Below, in pieces: positions 27,984-36,169 of a stretch of DNA of 64,000 nucleotides. The notes below the pieces were generated by a model that saw only the letters and a program-made list of their open reading frames with translations, made no database searches and was not told where the DNA came from. This stretch comes from Henriciella sp. GTDB lineage: Bacteria; Pseudomonadota; Alphaproteobacteria; Caulobacterales; Hyphomonadaceae. A program made the position numbers and the translations under genes. Location: contig JABSQB010000018.1 in the NCBI GenBank assembly GCA_013214545.1, forward strand, positions 1 to 64,000. Direction: 5' to 3'. The first letter of the stretch is position 1; each line of letters begins with the position of its first letter.

Positions 27984-30900
27984 CTACGCTACGCGGCCTT
28001 CTCGCTTCGCCCGGCGCTTGGCAGCAGCCTCTTCGCGGCGGTTTCGTTTCTTGTCATCATTTGCCGGCTTGGCACCTGGTCCGGTCGTCTCCTCGCTCAA
28101 GTGCGCGGCAAGCGTCTCGATTGTTGGATAACGGAACATCGAGACCAGAGAAACCCGTCGCCCAAGCTTCTTGGACAGGCGCTGATTGGCCTGTGCGGTC
28201 ATGATCGAGTTGGCACCGAAATCGAAGATATTGTCGCTTCGGCCGACTTGCGTCAGGCCAAGCAGCTCCATCCAGGTTTCGGCAATCATGGTCTCAAGCT
28301 CGTTCGACGGTGCCACATATTCGGTTTGAACCGGCGTGGATTCTACTGTCGGAGCCGGCAGCGCTTTACGATCAATCTTGCCGTTCGGCGTCAGCGGGAG
28401 GGTCTCCATAGCGACGAAAGCCGAGGGGATCATATAGTCCGGTAGGTGCTCCTTAAGATGCGCGCGCAATTGATCGATCAGTTGGTTCTGATCATTCGAC
28501 TGGGTCGCCGGTTGATTGGCATAGGCGCCTGGTTGATCGAGCTCTAGAACTTCAGCGTCGTATGATACGGCTTTGCCGCTTTGCGAGCTGTGTCGCAGAA
28601 CCACATCGAAGAGAGACGGATCATCGCGATTGAAGCGCGCCCAGGCAATTTCATAATCCGGGTGAAGCTCAAACAGAGCGCCTGGATCGATGCCAAGGCT
28701 GCGATCTTTGGCTAATGCATCACGCATTGCATCCGCGGTGACATCCTCGCCGGTTTCGAGTGACTGACGGGCCCCGTAGACCGGTGCGAGCCGCGCGTTC
28801 TGGAGGCCCTGCAGGAATAGGACGGGTTCGCCCGCAGCGAGCAAATCCTGAATGCCTGCTTCTGAGCTCGCGCTTTGCGGCGCTGGCAAATCCAGAGTGT
28901 CGCCCGTGGCCGCCCCAACGTGCAGTACGACGTCATATCTGAAATCTGTCATCTCATTGGCTTCAGCGCCGCGCTTCAAAGTGAGTGTCACCCCCGCCAG
29001 ACGCGGGATGTCGCGAACCAGGGCGTGGAAGAAATTCTCACCCAGCACGAGTTCGCTTTCGCGCGCCATTCGGGTCTCGATGCGAGCGCTTAGGGCTTTG
29101 GGATCGAGTTGCGCCGGTGCCTGATTCAGCTCAACCACTGTGTGGAAGGCGGCCAGCTGCTCGAGGCTTCGTACATCGCCGATGAAAATCTGACCGCCAT
29201 CTGACACGAGGTCACTCGCGCGGGTGATCACATCGGTGAGGTAATCGGCACTCGGGAAGTATTGCGCAACGGAGTTGATGACCACCGTGTCGAAAGACTC
29301 CTGCTCGAACTGTCCAATCGCGTGCGCGGGCAGTTTGCGCAGATCCGTCCTGGCCTGCTCCTCAGCGGTGAGTTCCTCAGAGATGCGCGTCAGAGCGTTC
29401 CCCGATAAGTCGATCCCTGTGTAGCGATCGACCGCGTCGAGAATGCCGTAGAGCACCATGCCGGTTCCGCAGCCGACTTCCAGGACACGCTTCGGGTCAA
29501 GATCGCGCACGTTTCGCGTGGTTGCGTCGCACCATTCGCGCATATGCTCGACCGGGATCGGCGCGCCAGTATAGCTGTCATTCCAGCCAGCAAAGTTGAA
29601 GCGCGCATCCGCGTCATCTTCGCTCTGCTGATAAGCGGTGTCCCACAGCGTCTGCCAATGCGTGACTGTGTCATCATTCCCCTGCTCGCTTTGCGGCGAG
29701 GTGTAATAGGCGACCAGTTGCGGTGCGCCATTATCGGTCCGGGCAGCAACAACGCTCTGCCAGATATCCGGGTGACGGCTCAGCTGAGTTTCAATCTCGC
29801 CAAGCTCGATCCGGTAGCCGTTGACTTTGACCTGCTGGTCCATGCGGCCGAGATACTCAATCTCTCCGCTCGCTTTGTAACGCGCGAGGTCGCCGGTGCG
29901 GTAGAGACGTTCACCGGGCGCATATGGGTCGTCGATGAACCGCTCCGCCGTCAGGTCGTCGCGGCCGAGATAGCCAGGCACAACGCCTTCGCCGCCAATG
30001 CACAGCTCTCCAGCCTCGCCAAGCCCGACCATTTGGCCATTGGCATCCAGCAAGCGGATCGTTGTGTTGGCGATCGGACGACCGATCGTGATCGGCTCAT
30101 TGGCTCGAACAGGCGACGTCGTAGACCAGATCGTCGTCTCGGTCGGCCCGTACATATTGGTGAATGATCCGGTCAGTGTCTTGTGCAGCGTCTCAGCGAG
30201 ATCGTTTGGCAGGGCTTCACCGCCCAGCATCAGATGCTTCAGTGATCCAAACTGCTCGAGCACCTCGGCATCATCAATCATCATACGCGCCATGGATGGC
30301 GTGCACTGCAGGTGCGTAATCTGGTGCGCCTTGAACGTCTCACCAACCGAGACGAATTGCTCAGGCTCAGCGCTCGACCCAACAGAATTGGCAAGCTCAC
30401 GCAGGCGATTGAGATGCGGCAAGTTCTTCAGAACCGTGTCAGACTCGATGCCAAAATCGACCAGGCAGGCAATCTCATTAACGCCGATATCTTTCAGTTT
30501 CTCGACCATGCCCAGGGCATGCTCAGGCGAACCAAACAGGCCAGCCGTTTCGAAATAGCGATCAAACGCGTGATCCATCAGAGCTGCGATGTCTTCGTCG
30601 GTAAACTGGGACGTATCCAGCTGCGCCTCAGGGCCTTCCAGGGATGGCCGTTTGAACGCTGGGAACATCCATGGCGCAACTTTGACCAGATCGAACGAGC
30701 TTTGCAGATAGTTGCAGAATGGCTGACGGGCGATCTCGCGGGCCTGCTCTGTATCCTCACACACGAATGTGTGCAGCATAAGCGAGACCTGGCCTGGCCC
30801 TTCGAAGCCGGAATCGGCGCGCGCTTCGCGATAGGCGGCGAGCTTCGTCCGCAAGTCTTCCAAATCCTGACCCAGCATATTGGTCAGAATGTTCGCGCCG

Positions 30901-33827
30901 AGGCGACCAGCAGATTTGAACGTCTCGATATTGCCAGCCGACGCAATCCAGATCGGCGGGCGATCCTGGATCGGGCGCGGGAAGGTTGAGACCTTGATCA
31001 TCTCACCTTCGCCATTTGCGACTTCCACCTCTTCACCAGCCCAAAGCTTGAAGACGGTGTCGATGCTCTCAACCATGATTTCGCGGCGGCGTTCATAGTT
31101 TTCCGGCATCAGGGCGAAATCATTTGCGTGCCAGCCAGACGCGAAAGACAGACCAACCCGGCCATTCGACAACTGGTCCAGGACAGACCAGTCCTCAGCC
31201 ACCCGGACCGGATTGTGCAACGGCAAAACAACACTGCCTGCGCGCAGGGCGACGTTTTCAGTAATCGTGGCAAGCGCCGCAGTGGTCACCGCTGGGTTCG
31301 GGAAAATGCCGCCAAATTCATGGAAGTGACGCTCCGGCGTCCAGACAGACTGGAAGCCGTTGGCATCGGCAAACTTCGCGCCTTCCAGCAGCAGTTTGTA
31401 AGTCTCGCCAGGCTGCGCATCGCCTTGCGATGACGAGAAATAGAACATGCCGAAATCCATCGGCGTGTCAGACACTTCTACAGTGGCTGCATTCGACAGC
31501 GTGCTGCGGTCCATCTCGCCCTGGATGACGACTTCAAATCCGCGCGCCAGAGTCCAAAAGATTTCGAGCACTGAAATGTCGAAACTGACGCTTGTGACCG
31601 CGAGCCAGACGCCTGGCTCAGTGCCAATTACATCATCCATGCCCGCAAAGAAATTTGAGACATTGCGATGTGCAACCTTCACGCCTTTCGGGCGCCCGGT
31701 GGAGCCGGATGTGAAGATCACATAGGCAAGATCATCCGCGGTCACAGATGTCTTCGGCGCAGCACACTCGGTATCGCTGGCAATCGATTCCAAAGTCACC
31801 AGATCTGCGCCTTCAAAACGAAGGTCGGGCGCTTGGGCAGCTCCTGTCAGCAGCACTTTCGCGCCAGAATCTTCCATCATGATTGCGAGGCGATCACGGG
31901 GATAGGACGGATCCATCGGAACATAGGCCGCGCCCGCTTTCATCACACCCAGCAAAGCTACGACGAGCTCAGTCGAGCGCTTTGCGCAAACAGCAACGAA
32001 ATCGCCAGGCTGGACGCCTTGTTCGATCAGCGTGTGGGCGATCTGGTTGGCGCGTTTTTCAAGCGCGTTATAGGTCAGCGAAGAGCTCTGAAACACCACA
32101 GCCGTCGCATCTGGTGTGCGAGCGACTTGTGCTTCGAATTGTTGGTGCACGCACTGATCACTGGCGAACGCCTTTGCCGGTCCGGTCGAGAGATCGAGCA
32201 GCGCCCGCTTTTCTGATTCCGGCAGCAGGCTCAGCTTCGCGACAGGCGTTTCGGGTTGCGCTTTGGCTTCGGCGAGCAAGGTGTCGATCCGCGCCGCCAT
32301 GGCTTTGACCGCTGACGCGGAAATAGCGTTCTCGTCATAGCTGAACGTGATCTGGTCTGACGTGTCATTGGCGTGAAGCGTGAGCGCGGTTCCAGGCAGG
32401 AGATCTGCCGTGCCGTCGAGTTTAACGCCGATTGGCAGTGGTTTGCGCGAACCATAGTCGGCACGCAATTGTTCATAGCGACCGTAAATGTCGCGCGCGA
32501 ATGTCCCGCGCTTATCCTGCTGCGCCAGAGCTTCGTCGACCTGTGCTTGCACGGCGCTGAAGGACGACTCCAGCGCGATATCGACACGCATTGGAGTTTG
32601 GTCCGCATAGAAACGATCGCCTGATTCCGGCAAGGTTTTAGCCAGCGCCAAGTCGAATGCTGACGCCTCTCCGGCCCGTGCAATATATGCGGCGAAGGCG
32701 CTGATATAGTCTTGCGCCGTATGCTGACGGTCGATCGAAATCTCGCCTTTGGCTGGGTTTTTTTCAGACTCGCGAACTTGCGCCAGAGCAGGGGCAATCT
32801 GCGTCGCAAGCCGGCGCATCCAGAACCGCTCGTGCTTTGTCAGCGAAGCGTCTAGATCAGCGAGGGCAGCCTCTTTAGCGCCCGGTGCGGCGATCGAGGT
32901 ATTTGCGCTCTCTGATAATGCGTCCGTTTCAATGGCCGACCCGTCAATCCGTGCCAGACCACTCAGACGTACGGCGCCATCCTTGGCAGATACAGTCAGC
33001 GTATTGGATGCCGCGGCCAGAACTTGTCCGGGGGCTGATGGCGATGCTTGCGGGACCGCATCAACATGCTCGACCAGATAGACGGCATCGCCGAGCTGGA
33101 CTTTCGGCAGGCACATCCAATTGTCTTCGCGACCGAGATTCAATCCGCGAACGAGGCGGCTGATTTCCGCAACCGTCTGATCGAAATCGATCAGGCCAAG
33201 GCCAGGGCGGTCAGAGCGAACGTGAAAACCGGTTTGCGCGCCTGGGGCACGGCTCGGCATAGGCATGCCGCTTTCGCGCTCAGCCTCCAGAGCAACAATC
33301 AGATCGGCAAATGTCTCGCGGCAGGCATTGGCGCATTTCACGCCGAGCGAAAAGGCCGTGTCTTCGTCGGAAATGGTGAACGAATTCTGGAGCAGGATAT
33401 CACCGCCATCGACGTCTGCGGTCATGGCGTGCCAGGTTACGCCATGGGTATCTGCGCCATCGATAATCGCCCATGATGTCGCATTAAAGCCGGCATAATC
33501 CGGCAGTGGCGAGTCATGATAATTAATCGCTCGCTGGGTCGGCAAGGCGACCAGATCATCCGGTAAAATCGCGTGATTGATGATCGAAAACAGATAATCA
33601 AACGGGGCGCCTGAGAGCTGCTCCACAAGATTTGACTTTGGCGAAAGCAGCGGAATATCGGCACTTGTCGCCCAAGCCTCGACTTCCGAACAATCACTGA
33701 CAATGGCATGCGCTTGATGTCCAGCAGCGATCCACTGTTGGATGCAATCGATAAGCACCTGCGTGCTCCCGATGAAAACAGCTTTATTTTGCGTCCCTGA
33801 CATTTTTTTGTCTAATCTACCCAGCAT
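27984..33827 (-). CDS. NRPS: formyltransferase, half C domain, A domain interrupted by LLM monooxygenase and methyltransferase, PCP
   Basis: A 1947-residue protein. Residues 10-300 form a formyltransferase (Asn102/His104 in INYHDSPLP, Asp140 in VDGGDIL). Residues 330-545 look like the C-terminal half of a condensation domain without the HHxxxDG half. The A domain begins near 555 (A3 FTSGSTGRPKG 705-715, A4 at 749). It is broken at about 785-1150 by a luciferase-like FMN monooxygenase of the MupA/Atu3671 type (VWTPERHFHEFGG), resumes (A5 MYGPTETT 1225-1232, A7 YRTGDL, A8 at 1327-1346), and is broken again at about 1385-1640 by an SAM methyltransferase (LEVGCGTG). A9/A10 follow (Lys1817), then PCP Ser1874 and a basic tail. 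The specificity residues suggest glycine. The start may instead be ATG at residue 9; neither has a clear ribosome site. Confidence 0.93.
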   Translation of the reverse strand: MLGRLDKKMSGTQNKAVFIGSTQVLIDCIQQWIAAGHQAHAIVSDCSEVEAWATSADIPLLSPKSNLVEQLSGAPFDYLFSIINHAILPDDLVALPTQRAINYHDSPLPDYAGFNATSWAIIDGADTHGVTWHAMTADVDGGDILLQNSFTISDEDTAFSLGVKCANACRETFADLIVALEAERESGMPMPSRAPGAQTGFHVRSDRPGLGLIDFDQTVAEISRLVRGLNLGREDNWMCLPKVQLGDAVYLVEHVDAVPQASPSAPGQVLAAASNTLTVSAKDGAVRLSGLARIDGSAIETDALSESANTSIAAPGAKEAALADLDASLTKHERFWMRRLATQIAPALAQVRESEKNPAKGEISIDRQHTAQDYISAFAAYIARAGEASAFDLALAKTLPESGDRFYADQTPMRVDIALESSFSAVQAQVDEALAQQDKRGTFARDIYGRYEQLRADYGSRKPLPIGVKLDGTADLLPGTALTLHANDTSDQITFSYDENAISASAVKAMAARIDTLLAEAKAQPETPVAKLSLLPESEKRALLDLSTGPAKAFASDQCVHQQFEAQVARTPDATAVVFQSSSLTYNALEKRANQIAHTLIEQGVQPGDFVAVCAKRSTELVVALLGVMKAGAAYVPMDPSYPRDRLAIMMEDSGAKVLLTGAAQAPDLRFEGADLVTLESIASDTECAAPKTSVTADDLAYVIFTSGSTGRPKGVKVAHRNVSNFFAGMDDVIGTEPGVWLAVTSVSFDISVLEIFWTLARGFEVVIQGEMDRSTLSNAATVEVSDTPMDFGMFYFSSSQGDAQPGETYKLLLEGAKFADANGFQSVWTPERHFHEFGGIFPNPAVTTAALATITENVALRAGSVVLPLHNPVRVAEDWSVLDQLSNGRVGLSFASGWHANDFALMPENYERRREIMVESIDTVFKLWAGEEVEVANGEGEMIKVSTFPRPIQDRPPIWIASAGNIETFKSAGRLGANILTNMLGQDLEDLRTKLAAYREARADSGFEGPGQVSLMLHTFVCEDTEQAREIARQPFCNYLQSSFDLVKVAPWMFPAFKRPSLEGPEAQLDTSQFTDEDIAALMDHAFDRYFETAGLFGSPEHALGMVEKLKDIGVNEIACLVDFGIESDTVLKNLPHLNRLRELANSVGSSAEPEQFVSVGETFKAHQITHLQCTPSMARMMIDDAEVLEQFGSLKHLMLGGEALPNDLAETLHKTLTGSFTNMYGPTETTIWSTTSPVRANEPITIGRPIANTTIRLLDANGQMVGLGEAGELCIGGEGVVPGYLGRDDLTAERFIDDPYAPGERLYRTGDLARYKASGEIEYLGRMDQQVKVNGYRIELGEIETQLSRHPDIWQSVVAARTDNGAPQLVAYYTSPQSEQGNDDTVTHWQTLWDTAYQQSEDDADARFNFAGWNDSYTGAPIPVEHMREWCDATTRNVRDLDPKRVLEVGCGTGMVLYGILDAVDRYTGIDLSGNALTRISEELTAEEQARTDLRKLPAHAIGQFEQESFDTVVINSVAQYFPSADYLTDVITRASDLVSDGGQIFIGDVRSLEQLAAFHTVVELNQAPAQLDPKALSARIETRMARESELVLGENFFHALVRDIPRLAGVTLTLKRGAEANEMTDFRYDVVLHVGAATGDTLDLPAPQSASSEAGIQDLLAAGEPVLFLQGLQNARLAPVYGARQSLETGEDVTADAMRDALAKDRSLGIDPGALFELHPDYEIAWARFNRDDPSLFDVVLRHSSQSGKAVSYDAEVLELDQPGAYANQPATQSNDQNQLIDQLRAHLKEHLPDYMIPSAFVAMETLPLTPNGKIDRKALPAPTVESTPVQTEYVAPSNELETMIAETWMELLGLTQVGRSDNIFDFGANSIMTAQANQRLSKKLGRRVSLVSMFRYPTIETLAAHLSEETTGPGAKPANDDKKRNRREEAAAKRRAKREGRVA

Positions 33828-33909
33828 TTACAATCACTCTCAACGATCCCGAAAGTCAACGAATTCAACTGTTGAGAAGCAAAATTCGTTCCAACCGATA
33901 CTCTTGCCC

Positions 33910-34611
33910 CTAAGTTTTCGCGTGATAGGCGAGTTTTAGCTCTTTACCACCCGATTTCACCCCCACCGCAAATCGCAAACCCGGTCTGATTTCGTGCGCC
34001 TCGAAAACCCAGTTTTTCGCGGCTTCAGGATCCCCATGGACACGCAACAGACCCGGCGCTTCACCGAACGGGGTCATGTCAAAATCTTCGAGGGGAAATG
34101 AGACCCCGAGGCCCAGGCCTTTGATAAAGGCTTCCTTGAGCGTCCAGTATCTGAAAAAGGCCTGCGGAATGTCTTCTGACGCCACCTCAGAGAGATGCTG
34201 ACGCTCGACCGGCGACAAGGGCCAGTCCATCTCCTCGCGGCTCAAGGGCTTAACCGCTTCCAGATCGAGCCCGATCTCTGCCTGCTCGCAAATGGCAAGC
34301 GCGGTCCAGGACCCTTCGTGGCTCAGGCTAAAGTGCAGGTTCGCGCCCGGCAAACGCAACTTGCCATACTCATTCTCTTCGAATTGCAAATCGACAGCCG
34401 TTTTTCCTGTAATCGATGCCAGCCGTTCGCGAACCCTGGCGCGGGAGATCGCCCAGAACGTGCCTTTCTGACGAGAGAACTGGCGGTCGCGTCGGGCCAG
34501 CTCTTCGTCATTTAACAGCGTGAACAGGTGATCAGCTTCACCGACATAGTCGGCATTATCCCAGAGCCAGATTTCGACCGAAACCTCAGAATTTTCAGAT
34601 GCAGGGGTCAT
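33910..34611 (-). CDS. Sfp-type 4'-phosphopantetheinyl transferase
   Basis: A 233-residue member of the Sfp/Gsp group with the two metal/CoA motifs IGLDLE and RYWTLKEAFIKGLGLG, plus the HFSLSHEG motif before them. It moves phosphopantetheine from CoA to the serine of carrier domains, here PCP Ser1874 and ACP Ser1764 of the two megasynthases. It lies 82 nt upstream of the NRPS on the same strand and is most likely the first gene of that operon, so the cluster carries its own activating enzyme. The length is normal for a Sfp-type enzyme. Confidence 0.92.
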   Translation of the reverse strand: MTPASENSEVSVEIWLWDNADYVGEADHLFTLLNDEELARRDRQFSRQKGTFWAISRARVRERLASITGKTAVDLQFEENEYGKLRLPGANLHFSLSHEGSWTALAICEQAEIGLDLEAVKPLSREEMDWPLSPVERQHLSEVASEDIPQAFFRYWTLKEAFIKGLGLGVSFPLEDFDMTPFGEAPGLLRVHGDPEAAKNWVFEAHEIRPGLRFAVGVKSGGKELKLAYHAKT

Positions 34612-34673
34612 GGCGAAACTTGGATGGAGATGGCGGTTGAATTGAGGCGACCTTACTAGGGGCGATTTATGGA

Positions 34674-34683
34674 GAACCGGTTC
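34674..34683. promoter_or_regulatory. perfect 10-bp palindrome upstream of the PPTase-NRPS-PKS operon
   Basis: GAACCGGTTC is self-complementary and lies 63 nt before the transferase start, in a 116-nt gap after the GT2 gene. It could be half of a regulator site. No clear -35/-10 boxes were found around it, so the call is weak. Confidence 0.3.
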
Positions 34684-34727
34684 ATTTCAGGTGGAAATTT
34701 CATCGATCTGCAGCGTCCATACATTGC

Positions 34728-35864
34728 TCACCTTGAAGCCAGGATGAATTTCCCAACCTGCACGAGATCGCGAATGTTGCCTTCCTTTGCCGCGGCCTTG
34801 ATCCGCCAGTACATTGACCGCCCCAGTTGCCGAACCACCTGACGTCCAAGCGAGGACGAGGTTTTCAGCTGCTGGACTTTTTGTTTGATGTCCGCCGACT
34901 CCAGCAGCGGCGCGCAGCCGAGGCCGTAGCTGGTCGAGATCCGGATCAACTGGATCTCATAATCGCTCAGCGTGTCGCCGAAAGCCGGATCGATTGCGCA
35001 CCATGCTTCCAGGGCTTCGTCCCACAGGACATGGCGCCCGAATACGGAGCCTTTGCGGATCATGGCGCTGCGCGCACGCGTCTCCGCGTGTTCAGGATCG
35101 TTCCATATTCTGGCAGGTACCAGTTCATCGTCGGAAAGGTCTGCCAAAAGCGGCATAATGATCTGGCGGTGATACTTGATCCATTTCTTGTTCGATTCCT
35201 CGATCGAAAATCGCTCTTTAGCTGAGCCGCGTGTGCCCTGGTGCTCACGATGTAGAAAGACGGTTTGTGGCAACACCCGGCCCACGCCCTGCCGCGTCAG
35301 CCTGAGCAGCATTTGATAATCCTGCGACCGCGTAAGAGATTCATCGAACGGTCCGACCTGATCATAAAGTGATTTTCGGACGATCAATCCGGGTTGGAAA
35401 ATGTGGCAGCCATCAAGCGCGTCAGAGAAAATCTCGTCTGGGCGCGAAGCTTTGGAATAACCTGGCGCCTTGCGAATGATTTCGCCTGACTTGGGATCGG
35501 TGAAGAAATCCTCGTGCAGGCCCGCGCAGAATTCGAGCTCTGGATCGGTTTCCAAAGCCTGCATCAACTGCTCGCATGCATCTGGTAGCACCAGATCATC
35601 ATCATCGCAAATCCAGACGCAATTCCCCTCGATCATTGTCAGGGCGAGATTGAGCGCCGCGGCTTTTCCGCCATTCTCCTTGCGGTGATAGCGAACCTTG
35701 TCTCCAAATGCGGCGACGCGTTGCGCCGTCGCATCGGTCGAACCGTCGTCCAGGACCAGAATTTCATCAATCGGGCGGGTTTGCTTCAGCAAGCTATCGA
35801 GCGTGTCCGAAATCAGATCGGCACGGTTATAAGTCGGCAGGATGACGCTGACGCGATCGCTCAC
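34728..35864 (-). CDS. GT2-family glycosyltransferase
   Basis: A 378-residue GT2 enzyme beginning SDRVSVILPTYNRADLISDTLDSL with VLDDGSTDATAQ and the acidic WICDDDDLVLPD metal site. The reading frame extends to 36026, but the extra 54 residues are not GT-like; GTG 35864 has an AGGGGG site seven bases upstream and is chosen. The C-terminal third is basic and helical. It lies upstream of the PPTase-NRPS-PKS genes on the same strand, so it may mark the edge of that operon or belong to the polysaccharide genes; family and context favour the latter. Confidence 0.88.
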   Translation of the reverse strand: MSDRVSVILPTYNRADLISDTLDSLLKQTRPIDEILVLDDGSTDATAQRVAAFGDKVRYHRKENGGKAAALNLALTMIEGNCVWICDDDDLVLPDACEQLMQALETDPELEFCAGLHEDFFTDPKSGEIIRKAPGYSKASRPDEIFSDALDGCHIFQPGLIVRKSLYDQVGPFDESLTRSQDYQMLLRLTRQGVGRVLPQTVFLHREHQGTRGSAKERFSIEESNKKWIKYHRQIIMPLLADLSDDELVPARIWNDPEHAETRARSAMIRKGSVFGRHVLWDEALEAWCAIDPAFGDTLSDYEIQLIRISTSYGLGCAPLLESADIKQKVQQLKTSSSLGRQVVRQLGRSMYWRIKAAAKEGNIRDLVQVGKFILASR

Positions 35865-36169
35865 AGGTTCCCCCTTCTGACCCTTTCTTGCTTCAAATCT
35901 CGCGTGCTGCAAACACATTCCAGCACGACCGATTCGAATGCTGCCAATCCCAAATTTGCCCCCCGAACGACAACATGAAACCGTTCGACATAGTGGCTGG
36001 CGCCCGCAAGATACATGCCAAGGCAACTGCCATTATGCCTTTGTTTTATTGCACTTTAATGGCCGCTCACTGACCAGTCAAAAAACGGATGAATAAGCGC
36101 CTGTCTTGGCATATGATTTGCTCAGATTTTAGCTGATTTTCCGCTCGGTGAGAAACGCCCGATTTGACG
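35865..36169. other. divergent intergenic region between two glycosyltransferase genes
   Basis: About 305 nt, relatively A+T rich towards the right, with no credible coding frame. A TTGGCA at 36106-36111 could be a -35 box for the rightward gene, but the matching -10 is poor. No hairpin terminator was seen. Confidence 0.35.
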
